Shown: positions 1-6,990, numbered from the stretch's first letter. The stretch: DNA of 21,604 bases from Acidobacteriota bacterium (GCA_003165615.1 PLWR01000239.1:1-21604), one strand, 5' to 3'. Notes: generated by a model not told the origin, from the letters alone. Translations and numbers: made by a program.

Positions 1-500
1 TCGGCGACCACGTCTATTCCACCAAGGGCGAAAGCCTGGAGGAAGTCGTGGGCATGTATCTGGTGATGCGGCAGAAAACCGTGGCCGTGGCGGAAAGTTG
101 TACGGGCGGATTGCTTGCCGAACGCCTGACGCGCATTTCCGGAAGCTCCACCTATTTCCTGGGCGGCGCCGTCTGCTACACCAATGAGATGAAAACCCGT
201 TGGGCTGGAGTCCCGGCGGAAATGATTCACACCCATGGCGCTGCTTCCCAGCCGGTCGCGCAAGCGCTGGCCGAAGGAGTTCGATCCCGCACGGGCTCGT
301 CGATTGGTCTTGGAATCACCGGAATCGCCGGACCTGCAGGAGGCACCACCGAAAAGCCGGTGGGATTGGTCTTCATCGCCATCGCCGACGAGCGCGGAAC
401 CCAGGTGCGAGAGTTTCGCTTTCCGGGTGACCGCGACCGCGTGCGCTTTTGGGCAACACAAATGGCGCTGGAGATGGTGAGACGGAGGATTAGGGACTAG
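1..500 (+). CDS. cinA: CinA-family protein, C-terminal (nicotinamide-nucleotide amidase) domain, 5'-truncated by window edge
   Basis: The reading frame is open from the window edge (first full codon at position 3) to the TAG at 498-500, so the N-terminus lies outside. The visible ~165 residues are the CinA C-terminal domain. They begin with the family linker GDHVYSTKGESLEEVVG, followed by AVAESCTGGLLAERLT with the serine of the ESCTGG motif, then GITGIAGPAGGT and KPVGLVFIA. In the family this domain deamidates nicotinamide mononucleotide in pyridine-nucleotide salvage; full-length CinA also carries an N-terminal MoCF-like domain, which is probably present upstream. The GTG at 48 is internal to the conserved linker and is not the start. 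The last codons and the stop lie inside the heptamer array that fills the next intergenic region. Identification is firm; only the full length is unknown. Confidence 0.93.
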   Translation, partial: GDHVYSTKGESLEEVVGMYLVMRQKTVAVAESCTGGLLAERLTRISGSSTYFLGGAVCYTNEMKTRWAGVPAEMIHTHGAASQPVAQALAEGVRSRTGSSIGLGITGIAGPAGGTTEKPVGLVFIAIADERGTQVREFRFPGDRDRVRFWATQMALEMVRRRIRD

Positions 501-708
501 GGACAAGGGACTCGGGAACTCGGGACTCGGAACCTGCTCGTATGAAATCCATGGTTGAGCTGCGGCTTGATGTAGCATGTTGGCGCAGAGATTCAAGTCT
601 TGGATTGAAAATTCAAATTACAAGGTACAAGACTCCCGTATCCCTTGTCCCGTATCCCTTGTCCCGAACTCCCGAGTTCCCGAGCCCCGAGCTCCCGAGT
701 TCCCGATA
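492..708. repeat. Heptamer array 1, two inverted arms (AGGGACT / TGTCCCG type)
   Basis: The left arm at 492-533 is six head-to-tail 7-mers: AGGGACT, AGGGACA, AGGGACT, CGGGAAC, TCGGGAC, TCGGAAC. The right arm at about 632-708 is the complementary, C-rich version (ACTCCCG, TATCCCT, TGTCCCG and so on), with some 8-nt units near its end. About 100 nt of non-repetitive sequence separates the arms. The first unit contains the cinA stop codon, and the right arm ends 7 nt before the thpR ATG. The RNA could fold into a long imperfect hairpin. Function unknown. Confidence 0.85.
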
Positions 709-715
709 ACCGACC

Positions 716-1279
716 ATGCGTGCTTTCATTGCCCTCGATCTGCCTGAGCCTCTTCACGCCGCGTTGGCCGAGGCGCAACGTAGCTTCCGCAGCGCCGCAC
801 CGGACGCCCGCTGGTCGCGTCCCGAGGGCATCCACCTGACTCTTAAATTTCTCGGTGAAATCTCCGACGCGCAGACCAAGCAGGTGGTGGAGTCATTGAC
901 TCACCTCGGCCCCTTCGACCCGTTTCCCGTGGAAATCGAAGGGTTCGGGTTCTTTCCCCAAGCCCGGAAGCCACGAATCTTTTGGGCCGGAATCACGGCC
1001 CCGCCCGCACTGGCAGAGCTTGCCGCCAGAGTCGAGATGGCCATGGAAAAGATTGGGTTCGCACGCGAGGATCGTGTTTTCTCACCGCATCTTACGCTGG
1101 CCCGATTCCAGGTTCCACGCTCTCAGCCGGCGCTGGAAGCCGCCGTCGCGGCACGAACCGCAACCTCATTGGGCAAATTTGAAGCTTCAGAATTCTTCCT
1201 GTTTGAAAGTAAACTGTCACCGCAAGGATCACAGTATAGAAAGGTTATGAAATTTCCAAGAACGGTGGTTATTGGCTAG
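716..1279 (+). CDS. thpR: RNA 2',3'-cyclic phosphodiesterase (2H phosphoesterase superfamily)
   Basis: This is a 187-residue cytosolic protein of the 2H phosphoesterase (LigT/ThpR) family, which opens 2',3'-cyclic phosphates on RNA; the family was first noticed for joining tRNA half-molecules in vitro. The N-terminus MRAFIALDLP is the typical family start. The two catalytic HxTx motifs are both intact: H40-L-T42 and H125-L-T127. Length matches the family. The ATG at 716 has no Shine-Dalgarno sequence; the 15 nt before it belong to the end of heptamer array 1. The stop TAG at 1277-1279 is itself part of a repeat unit (TGGCTAG) of the next array. Position next to cinA is typical for small housekeeping genes and gives no further clue to the substrate. 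Confidence 0.95.
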   Translation: MRAFIALDLPEPLHAALAEAQRSFRSAAPDARWSRPEGIHLTLKFLGEISDAQTKQVVESLTHLGPFDPFPVEIEGFGFFPQARKPRIFWAGITAPPALAELAARVEMAMEKIGFAREDRVFSPHLTLARFQVPRSQPALEAAVAARTATSLGKFEASEFFLFESKLSPQGSQYRKVMKFPRTVVIG

Positions 1280-1353
1280 TGGGTAGTGGTTAGTGACGAA
1301 CCGTGCGAATGCTCGGTGAGGTTTGCTAACCACTAGCCACTAACCACTAGCCA
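1266..1353. repeat. Heptamer array 2, two inverted arms (TGGTTAG / CTAACCA type)
   Basis: The left arm at 1266-1293 reads TGGTTAT, TGGCTAG, TGGGTAG, TGGTTAG. The right arm at 1326-1353 reads CTAACCA, CTAGCCA, CTAACCA, CTAGCCA. The arms are near-perfect reverse complements over more than 20 bp with a loop of about 32 nt. The left arm covers the last codons and stop of thpR, and the right arm ends 16 nt before the plsY ATG. Confidence 0.9.
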
Positions 1354-1369
1354 CTTCTCTTAAAACACA

Positions 1370-2011
1370 ATGATCGGCGCCCTCACTCCCCTCTTCGCTT
1401 ATCTTCTCGGCTCGATTCCCTTCGGCTACCTCATCGTCCGCTGGCAAAAAGGCGTTGACGTTCGCAGCACGGGCAGCGGCTCTACGGGCGCCACGAATGT
1501 AATGCGGAATCTCGGCATCATCGGCTTCGTCACCACTTTCATCCTGGATGTCGGCAAAGGCATTCTTGCCGTGCTCCTGGCTTCTCACCTGACATCGTCC
1601 AATCCACACTGGATTCCGCTCACCGGAAACCCTCGATGGATTGCCTGTGCGTCCATCGCGGCAATTCTGGGCCACTGCTTTCCCGTCTGGCTGAAATTTC
1701 ACGGCGGCAAGGGCGTTGCTACAGGAGTCGGCGTCTTCATCGCCCTGGCGCCCGTTCAAGTTGCCCTGGTTTTAGTAATCTTCGCCATCATGGTGGCGAT
1801 TTGGCGTTATATTTCTTTGGGCTCAATCGTCGCCACGGCGGCGTTCCCAGTGCTTCTCTACTTTATGAAACATCCGCCCCTGCCCATCGTTTTGGGAGCG
1901 GCCGGCGGCGCCTTGATCATCATCTCCATGCACCACGCCAACATTGGCAGGCTGCTCGCGGGAACGGAGAATAAGGTGGGAAGGAAGAAGACAGGCGTCA
2001 GTCGTCAGTAG
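1370..2011 (+). CDS. plsY: Glycerol-3-phosphate acyltransferase PlsY (acyl-phosphate dependent)
   Basis: This 213-residue integral membrane enzyme moves the acyl group from acyl-phosphate to glycerol-3-phosphate, the first committed step of phospholipid synthesis. All three family motifs are present: GSGSTGATNVMR at 35-46, GGKGVAT at 112-118, and HHANIGRLLAGTE at about 188-200. Hydrophobic segments at about 5-23, 48-70, 90-108, 120-145 and 148-185 agree with the multi-pass PlsY topology. The ATG at 1370 is kept because the family start motif (LLGSIPFGY) follows 11 residues later; no Shine-Dalgarno sequence precedes it. The last residues (GVSRQ) and the stop are encoded by the first units of heptamer array 3, so the repeat has grown into, or supplied, the C-terminus. 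gpsA, which makes the acceptor substrate, follows. Confidence 0.96.
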   Translation: MIGALTPLFAYLLGSIPFGYLIVRWQKGVDVRSTGSGSTGATNVMRNLGIIGFVTTFILDVGKGILAVLLASHLTSSNPHWIPLTGNPRWIACASIAAILGHCFPVWLKFHGGKGVATGVGVFIALAPVQVALVLVIFAIMVAIWRYISLGSIVATAAFPVLLYFMKHPPLPIVLGAAGGALIIISMHHANIGRLLAGTENKVGRKKTGVSRQ

Positions 2012-2208
2012 TCCGTCGTCAGTTGTCCGTTGTCAGTGGTCGGTGGTCAGTGGCTATCGCATTGGCGAAGAGTAATTTAAGATTGCTGATTTGTGTTTGT
2101 CGATTGCTCAAGCTGCGATCGATATTGCTTGGAAGGCTGAAATGACTCGAAAATCGCAAATCGAGAATTGATAATGCCACTGACAACGGACAACTGACTA
2201 CTGACAAC
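1997..2208. repeat. Heptamer array 3, two inverted arms (GTCAGTT / AACTGAC type)
   Basis: The left arm at 1997-2052 is eight 7-mers: GTCAGTC, GTCAGTA, GTCCGTC, GTCAGTT, GTCCGTT, GTCAGTG, GTCGGTG, GTCAGTG. The right arm at 2178-2208 is CACTGAC, AACGGAC, AACTGAC, TACTGAC, AAC. The plsY stop falls across units 2 and 3. A run of six T (2209-2214) follows the right arm and directly touches the gpsA ATG. The 125-nt spacer is AT-richer and shows no gene. Confidence 0.9.
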
Positions 2209-2214
2209 TTTTTT

Positions 2215-3213
2215 ATGTCCACCATCGCAACCATCGGCGCAGGCAACTGGGGCACGGCCCTGGCGGCGACATTCGCGCAATTGGGCCACGCGGTTACACT
2301 CTGGGCTTATGAAGCGGAAGTGGTGGAAAGCATCCGCTCCCGCCACGAGAACCAGCTCTTCATGCCCGGAATCAAGCTGCCGGAAAATCTTTCCGCCACT
2401 TGCGATCTGGGGGAAGCGCTGGCAGGCGCGGAAATTGTGGTCACCGTCATGCCCTCGCATGTTTGCGGGACGATCTTCCAGCAAATGCTGCTGCACTTAC
2501 GGCCCGGCATGATTTTCGTGAGCGCCACCAAGGGGCTGGATACCGTCCGCTTGATGCGCATGAGTGAAGTCATCCGCAGCATTGTGGGGGAAATGTTCCC
2601 GCCTCGCCTGTGCGTGCTTTCCGGACCCAGCTTTGCCAAAGAAGTCATTTGCGGCGATCCCACCGCCGTGGTGGTGGCTTCCGACGACCGCGAAGCGGCG
2701 CAGCAGGTGCAGCGTGAGTTCGCTTCGCCAGCGCTGCGTCTTTACACCTCAAGCGATGTGGTAGGAGTGGAGTTGGGCGGGTCGGTAAAAAATGTGATTG
2801 CCGTTGCCGCCGGCGTGGTGGAAGGGTTGGGGCTGGGGCATAACCCCACCGCCGCGCTGATTACGAGAGGTCTGGCAGAGATGACCCGCCTGGCCTGCGC
2901 CTGCGGAGCCAAACGCGAAACCCTGGCCGGCCTCGCCGGCATGGGAGACCTGGTGTTGACCTGCACCGGCGACCTCAGCCGCAATCGCACCGTGGGCGTG
3001 GAACTGGGCAGGGGGCGCAAGCTCGCGGACATCATCGGGTCCATGCGTACAGTGGCCGAAGGCGTCAAGACGACCAAGGCCACGGTGGCGCTCGCGGCAA
3101 AATACCACGTGGAAATGCCCATCACCCGTCAAGTCAACCGGATTTTGGAAGGAGAAGTGACACCCCGCGAGGCGATCCGCGAACTGATGGAGAGGTCGCT
3201 TAAGGATGAGTGA
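2215..3213 (+). CDS. gpsA: NAD(P)H-dependent glycerol-3-phosphate dehydrogenase
   Basis: This 332-residue cytosolic enzyme reduces dihydroxyacetone phosphate to sn-glycerol-3-phosphate for phospholipid synthesis. The Rossmann motif GAGNWG (residues 8-13) opens the protein. ATKGLD (K106), SGPSFAKE (136-143), GGSVKN with the catalytic lysine K192, NPTAALITRGLAEM, GLAGMGDLVLTCTG and SRNRTVG are all present, and the length is standard for the family. The ATG at 2215 gives the expected MSTIATIGAGNWG start. It has no Shine-Dalgarno sequence because six T and the right arm of heptamer array 3 lie directly before it. The pairing with plsY is functional: GpsA provides the acceptor substrate of PlsY. 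Confidence 0.97.
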   Translation: MSTIATIGAGNWGTALAATFAQLGHAVTLWAYEAEVVESIRSRHENQLFMPGIKLPENLSATCDLGEALAGAEIVVTVMPSHVCGTIFQQMLLHLRPGMIFVSATKGLDTVRLMRMSEVIRSIVGEMFPPRLCVLSGPSFAKEVICGDPTAVVVASDDREAAQQVQREFASPALRLYTSSDVVGVELGGSVKNVIAVAAGVVEGLGLGHNPTAALITRGLAEMTRLACACGAKRETLAGLAGMGDLVLTCTGDLSRNRTVGVELGRGRKLADIIGSMRTVAEGVKTTKATVALAAKYHVEMPITRQVNRILEGEVTPREAIRELMERSLKDE

Positions 3214-3219
3214 CAAGCT

Positions 3220-3346
3220 AGGTGTCAGGTATCAGGTGCCAGGTCCAAGGTGTTAGGTGTTTAGGTGATAGGTGGCAGGTGCGAGGTTTTAGGTCTTCCT
3301 GACACCTGGCACCTGATACCTGACACCTTACGTACACCTGACACCT
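3220..3346. repeat. Heptamer array 4, two inverted arms (AGGTGTC / GACACCT type), between convergent genes
   Basis: The left arm at 3220-3290 holds ten units of the form AGGTNNN (AGGTGTC, AGGTATC, AGGTGCC, AGGTCCA, AGGTGTT and so on; one unit is 8 nt). The right arm at 3301-3346 holds GACACCT, GGCACCT, GATACCT, GACACCT, a short interruption, and GACACCT. The loop is only about 10 nt, so this is the tightest hairpin of the set. It lies between the convergent gpsA and bacilliredoxin stops, where a bidirectional terminator would be expected. Confidence 0.9.
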
Positions 3347-3350
3347 AAGC

Positions 3351-3791
3351 CTAATTTGCCCGGGCAACGGTGCTGTTACTGCAATATTGGTTGAACGCTT
3401 TGGCGAGATCTTCGGCGATGGCGTAGGGATCGCGCCCTTCAATTTCTTTCCGCTCCAGCATGAAGACCACTTTGCCGTCGCGCAGCAAGGCGACCGACGG
3501 TGAGGAAGGCGCGTAGCCGGTGAAATAGCTGCGTGCCTGGGTGGTGGCATCGGTGTCCTGGCCTGCAAACACCGTAGTCAAAACTTCGGGGCGTGCTTGG
3601 TTCTCCAGCGCCATGGCGACGGCGGGCCGTGCCCGTCCTGCCGCGCAACCGCAGATGGAATTGACGACCACCAGCACCGTACCGCTGGTTTTCGTCAAGA
3701 CGGCATCCACCTCTGCCGGCGTGCGCAACTCCTGAAAGCCAATACTGGTGAGTTCATGCCTCATGGGTTGAACAAATTCTTCTGGGTACAT
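3351..3791 (-). CDS. BrxA/BrxB-family bacilliredoxin
   Basis: This 146-residue thioredoxin-fold protein belongs to the bacilliredoxin (YphP/YqiW) family. Family members act on mixed disulfides between proteins and low-molecular-weight thiols, best known for bacillithiol. The start MYPEEFVQPMRHEL is the characteristic family N-terminus, and the CGC active site (C47-G48-C49 in NSICGCAAGRARP) is intact. The frame stays open a further 74 codons upstream, but the ATG at 3789-3791 is chosen because it gives the family start and has a perfect Shine-Dalgarno AGGAGG six bases before it (3798-3803, complementary strand). It is the only minus-strand gene here, convergent with gpsA and divergent from the HD-GYP gene. 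Whether the host makes bacillithiol cannot be told from this window. Confidence 0.93.
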   Translation of the reverse strand: MYPEEFVQPMRHELTSIGFQELRTPAEVDAVLTKTSGTVLVVVNSICGCAAGRARPAVAMALENQARPEVLTTVFAGQDTDATTQARSYFTGYAPSSPSVALLRDGKVVFMLERKEIEGRDPYAIAEDLAKAFNQYCSNSTVARAN

Positions 3792-3797
3792 GCTTAT

Positions 3798-3803
3798 CCT
3801 CCT
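3798..3803 (-). promoter_or_regulatory. Strong ribosome binding site deciding the bacilliredoxin start
   Basis: The complementary strand reads AGGAGG-ataagc-ATG. This perfect Shine-Dalgarno with 6-nt spacing fixes the start at 3791 over upstream in-frame starts. It contrasts with thpR, plsY and gpsA, which have none. Confidence 0.85.
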
Positions 3804-3924
3804 GATGGCCGCGGCGCGCATACCTTGGATCGCCTCTTCCGAGGCTGATTCCGAAACACGGCAGCTCGCGTGGCGCTTCCTGCTGGTAAATTGTCCTGGT
3901 TGCCCTGAAAACAACCGAAGCGTA

Positions 3925-3930
3925 AGTATA
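3925..3930 (-). promoter_or_regulatory. Possible -10 element for the bacilliredoxin gene
   Basis: On the complementary strand the hexamer TATACT lies about 135 nt before the start codon, in the divergent region between the bacilliredoxin and HD-GYP genes. No convincing -35 is seen at the usual distance, so this is only a candidate. The rest of the divergent region shows no gene. Confidence 0.3.
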
Positions 3931-4003
3931 CCATCTTTTCGCTTGCCCGGGGGGCGAGATGTGACGGAGGTCAAATTCCAGAATGCGATACGTTTACGTG
4001 CTA

Positions 4004-4032
4004 TTGATTTCAAGTGAATAATTGCCTAGAAT
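4004..4032 (+). promoter_or_regulatory. Sigma70-type promoter for the HD-GYP gene
   Basis: TTGATT (4004-4009), 17-nt spacer, TAGAAT (4027-4032). The -10 matches the consensus at five of six positions. The expected transcription start at about 4039-4040 would leave a leader of only 11-12 nt before the ATG at 4051. Confidence 0.6.
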
Positions 4033-4050
4033 AGACTTATTGAGCGGCAA

Positions 4051-5844
4051 ATGAAACATGGCAAGAGAACCCGCGTCCGGATCCTCTACGTCATTCTGCT
4101 GATCCTCATCGGCATCACCGTAGGGCCACTCTGGTTCTACGGATCCAAAATGATGTCGATGAATCGGGAACGGCTGGAGACGCAGGAAAGCGTGCTCCAG
4201 ACGATCACCTCGCAATCGCTCTCCCAGGTTATTTCGCTTTACATGGAGAATTTGAATCAGCAGTTGAAAGAGTTCTTTGACACCGTGGTGCCGCTGGCCA
4301 CGCACATTCCCGCCGCCAAATATTCTTCCGACACAGACCTGCGTGTGGCGTTGGAAGGCTTTGTTGCTGATCGGCCGGCAGTTCTCTACGCCACCGTGCT
4401 GAATAACCAGGCACGAGGAGTGCAGGCGCAGGCGCACAGCTTCAATGCCGCCAGCGATCCCTTTCTGCTCAAATCCCTGGGGGCGGCATTCACCGCCGCG
4501 CAACAGGGGCAGGAGTATCGGAGTAATCCCATCACGGTAATGAGTTCTGCCGGGAATGATGTGGTCATGGTGATGGCGGAACCCCTCAAGCAGAAGAACC
4601 AGTTCCTGGGGATGGTGGCCGCCGTCGTGACCCTCCAGCCCATTACGCAGAAGTTGGAGGATACCAAGGAACTGTCCGGCCTGGAAGCTTATGTGGTGGA
4701 CAACGCCGGACGTCTGGTAACTTCCTACGACCCCGACAAGGTCTCAGGAATGGATATGGTTGCCATCCCTATCGTACAGAAGTTTCTCGATTGGCAGGGG
4801 CGCGCGCGCGTCGCGGAAACGTCTCTCTTCCCCCTGCAAAAGGGCAACCAGACGGTGATGATGCTCGGCACTTACTCGCCCACGCAAAAGTTGGGTTGGG
4901 GTGTGATTGTCCAACGGAAAACGAGCGAGGCCTACGCCACGGTCTCCGAAATGCGCCGCCAGACCTTCCTGTGGGGCTTGTTGTTGGTGGTCCTCAGCCT
5001 GGTGGTCGGTTTTTTTGCCGCCAAGACAATTACTTATCCCATCGACATGCTGACGCGGACGGCGCGCTCCATCGCCCAGCATGACTTCACCCAGCGCGCG
5101 GAGATTCGCAGCCGCACCGAAATTGGCGAACTTGCCTCCACCTTCAACCAGATGGCCGAAGACATTCAGCGCTACATCGGCAATCTGAAGATGGCTTCGG
5201 AGCAGAACCGCCAACTGTTTATCGACTCCATTGAAATGATCGCGGCCGCCGTCGACGCCAAGGACCCCTACACCAAAGGCCATTCCGGACGGGTTTCCCA
5301 ATTCTCCGTCATCCTGGCGCGGGAGATTGGCCTGCCGGAAGAGGAAGTCGATAAGATTCGCATTTCCGCCACCCTGCACGACGTGGGCAAGATTGGCATT
5401 GAAGATCGCGTGCTCAAAAAGCCCGGAGTGCTGACCACCGAAGAATTTGAAATCATGAAGCGCCACACGGTGATGGGCTATGAAATCGTGCGCCAGGTCA
5501 AACAACTCACGGAAATGCTGCCTGGCATTCGCTGGCACCATGAAGCGCTGAACGGCCGCGGCTATCCTGATCACATTACCGGAGATGAACTGCCGCTGAT
5601 GGTGCGCATCATCGCCGTGGCAGATACGTTTGACGCCATCACCACCGACCGGCCTTACCAGGCGGGCTCGGAGTTTCCCAAAGCGCTCGAAATCCTGCGC
5701 AAGCACGTGGGCACCAAGTACGACCCCATCGTAGTGGACGCGATGGAGTCCGCACTGGCCACGGGTAAGCTGGATAAGTTCGAAATGCGGCGGAAAATGG
5801 TGGCGGCCGCTCCCGCTGATCCGGTTGGCACCCCTCGCGCTTAG
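4051..5844 (+). CDS. Membrane sensor HD-GYP phosphodiesterase (Cache-HAMP-HD-GYP)
   Basis: This 597-residue inner-membrane signalling protein probably hydrolyses cyclic di-GMP in response to an extracytoplasmic signal. TM1 lies at about 10-30; a periplasmic Cache-like sensor at about 35-305 ends in the typical LGWGVIVQ segment; TM2 lies at about 306-328. A HAMP domain (330-382, ending TEIGELASTFNQMAEDIQ) leads into an HD-GYP domain at about 390-570. Catalytic signatures are intact: HD at 443-444 within LHDVGKIGI, HHE at 496-498, GYP at 504-506, and ADTFDAITTDRPY. There is no receiver or GGDEF domain. The gene follows its own promoter and is divergent from the bacilliredoxin. A link to the polysaccharide operon 8 kb downstream is possible, since such synthases are often c-di-GMP controlled, but no PilZ or other c-di-GMP receptor is recognised there. 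Confidence 0.93.
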   Translation: MKHGKRTRVRILYVILLILIGITVGPLWFYGSKMMSMNRERLETQESVLQTITSQSLSQVISLYMENLNQQLKEFFDTVVPLATHIPAAKYSSDTDLRVALEGFVADRPAVLYATVLNNQARGVQAQAHSFNAASDPFLLKSLGAAFTAAQQGQEYRSNPITVMSSAGNDVVMVMAEPLKQKNQFLGMVAAVVTLQPITQKLEDTKELSGLEAYVVDNAGRLVTSYDPDKVSGMDMVAIPIVQKFLDWQGRARVAETSLFPLQKGNQTVMMLGTYSPTQKLGWGVIVQRKTSEAYATVSEMRRQTFLWGLLLVVLSLVVGFFAAKTITYPIDMLTRTARSIAQHDFTQRAEIRSRTEIGELASTFNQMAEDIQRYIGNLKMASEQNRQLFIDSIEMIAAAVDAKDPYTKGHSGRVSQFSVILAREIGLPEEEVDKIRISATLHDVGKIGIEDRVLKKPGVLTTEEFEIMKRHTVMGYEIVRQVKQLTEMLPGIRWHHEALNGRGYPDHITGDELPLMVRIIAVADTFDAITTDRPYQAGSEFPKALEILRKHVGTKYDPIVVDAMESALATGKLDKFEMRRKMVAAAPADPVGTPRA

Positions 5845-5851
5845 AAAGCTC

Positions 5852-5868
5852 CTGACACCTGACACCTG
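5852..5868. repeat. Short heptamer array 5 (CTGACAC), single arm
   Basis: CTGACAC, CTGACAC, CTG lies between the HD-GYP stop (5844) and ftsY. It is the same family as the right arm of array 4 but has only about two units and no facing arm. It sits directly before the ftsY -10-like element. Confidence 0.6.
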
Positions 5869-5869
5869 C

Positions 5870-5875
5870 TACAAT
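5870..5875 (+). promoter_or_regulatory. -10-like element just before ftsY
   Basis: TACAAT at 5870-5875 ends 8 nt before the ftsY ATG, so a transcript from it would start at or within a base or two of the start codon. No -35 consensus is seen 16-18 nt upstream, and no Shine-Dalgarno precedes the ATG. A leaderless ftsY mRNA is therefore the simplest reading, but readthrough from the HD-GYP gene is possible. Confidence 0.4.
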
Positions 5876-5883
5876 AGACCCTT

Positions 5884-6855
5884 ATGGTTTCCCTGTTTGG
5901 TTCCGGCAATAAAGAGAAGAAACCCGGCTTCCTGGATCGTCTGAAGCAAGCCGTTGCCTCCACCAAGGCGCAACTGGTTGAACGGATCGAAGAGATTGTC
6001 GAGCAAAAGCCGACCTTGGACGAATCGGTCCTCGACGCTCTGGAAGCGACCCTGATCACCGCCGATCTGGGGGTGCGCACCACGCAGGAAATTCTGGGCC
6101 GCTTGAAACAGCAAATCAGCCAGGGCAAGCTGCGGGAGACGGCGCAATTGCGGCCCGCCGTCGAGCAGGGGATTCTGGCAATTCTGGAAAATCCCGGCGC
6201 GGGCTCCACCACCCCCAAGGCCAAAACGCCACCGCCCGGCATGCCCGCCGTCATTTTTGTGGTGGGGGTGAACGGAGTAGGCAAGACCACCAGCATCGCC
6301 AAGCTGGCCCATTATTTCAAGCAGCAGGACCGCCGCACCCTGCTCTGCGCCGCCGATACCTTCCGCGCCGCAGCCAATGAGCAATTGGAGATTTGGGCCG
6401 GACGCCTGGGCATCGAGATGATCAAACAGAAATCGGGGGCGGACCCGGCGGCGGTTCTCTTCGACGCCCTCGCTGCCGCCAAGACTCGGCATCCCGATGT
6501 GGTCATCGTCGATACGGCGGGCCGCTTGCACACCAAGACCAACTTGATGTCGGAATTGGGAAAGATGTGCCGCATCGCGGCGCGCGAGGTTCCCCATGCC
6601 CCGCATGAAGTGCTGCTGGTCATCGATGCCACAACGGGGCAGAACGGGCTGCAACAGGCGCGGCAGTTTGTTGACTATGGCGGCGCCACGGGCATCATCC
6701 TGACCAAGCTTGACGGCACCGCCAAGGGCGGCGTGGTCATCGCCATCGCGCGCGAACTCGGCCTGCCCATTCAGTTCGTCGGCGTCGGCGAAAAGATCGA
6801 CGACCTGTTGCCGTTTAATCCCCAGGAATTTGTGCAATCGATTTTTGAACCGTGA
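5884..6855 (+). CDS. ftsY: Signal recognition particle receptor FtsY
   Basis: This 323-residue SRP-type GTPase docks ribosome-SRP complexes at the membrane for co-translational insertion. It has the N domain (about 15-105) and G domain (about 120-320), without the long acidic A domain of the E. coli protein. Motifs in order: P-loop GVNGVGKTT (128-136), DTFRAAANEQL (158-168), DTAGR (210-214), TKLDGTAKGG (274-283), and the FtsY-type end GVGEKIDDLLPFNPQEFVQSIF. The last motif and the short A-less N-terminus separate it from Ffh, which would carry a methionine-rich M domain. The ATG at 5884 lies 40 nt after the HD-GYP stop. A hairpin with a T-tract follows at 6925-6955. Confidence 0.97.
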   Translation: MVSLFGSGNKEKKPGFLDRLKQAVASTKAQLVERIEEIVEQKPTLDESVLDALEATLITADLGVRTTQEILGRLKQQISQGKLRETAQLRPAVEQGILAILENPGAGSTTPKAKTPPPGMPAVIFVVGVNGVGKTTSIAKLAHYFKQQDRRTLLCAADTFRAAANEQLEIWAGRLGIEMIKQKSGADPAAVLFDALAAAKTRHPDVVIVDTAGRLHTKTNLMSELGKMCRIAAREVPHAPHEVLLVIDATTGQNGLQQARQFVDYGGATGIILTKLDGTAKGGVVIAIARELGLPIQFVGVGEKIDDLLPFNPQEFVQSIFEP

Positions 6856-6924
6856 TCGCCGCGCGGAGCCCGATGGTGGATAGCCCAAGGATAAGCGCGA
6901 TTGCCTAATGATGGGCATGTCGCG

Positions 6925-6955
6925 CCAGGGACATTATGGCATGTCTGGGCTTTTT
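6925..6955 (+). terminator. Possible rho-independent terminator after ftsY
   Basis: Stem CCA-[GG]-GACAT / ATGTC-TGG with a 6-nt loop (6935-6940) and a two-base bulge, followed by GC and five T (6951-6955). The stem is modest, but position and T-tract fit. It separates ftsY from the HAD gene. Confidence 0.45.
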
Positions 6956-6990
6956 CACTGGATTTCTTGTCTGGAGGTTCGTCTAAACCC

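Noticed and set aside
593..835. Open frame on the - strand across heptamer array 1 and the start of thpR
   Set aside because: The translation is a product of the 7/8-nt repeat (LGTRELGARELG-like) and of thpR antisense, with no independent support.
3220..3346. CRISPR array
   Set aside because: Units are 7 nt, contiguous and degenerate, without spacers, and are arranged as inverted arms; no cas genes are present.
3792..4013. 74-codon N-terminal extension of the bacilliredoxin
   Set aside because: The extension is not conserved in the family, and a perfect AGGAGG sits just before the internal ATG at 3791.
4744..5865. Long open frame of 373 codons on the - strand opposite the HD-GYP gene
   Set aside because: It is fully antisense to a gene with intact catalytic motifs, its translation resembles no family, and it arises from GC-rich codon bias.
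5869..6918. Open frame of 349 codons on the - strand opposite ftsY
   Set aside because: Shadow of the ftsY coding sequence; no recognisable domain and no ribosome binding site supporting it.
6901..6990. Upstream TTG start of the HAD gene
   Set aside because: The leader crosses the terminator-like hairpin and lacks similarity to HAD N-termini, which begin just before the FDxG motif.
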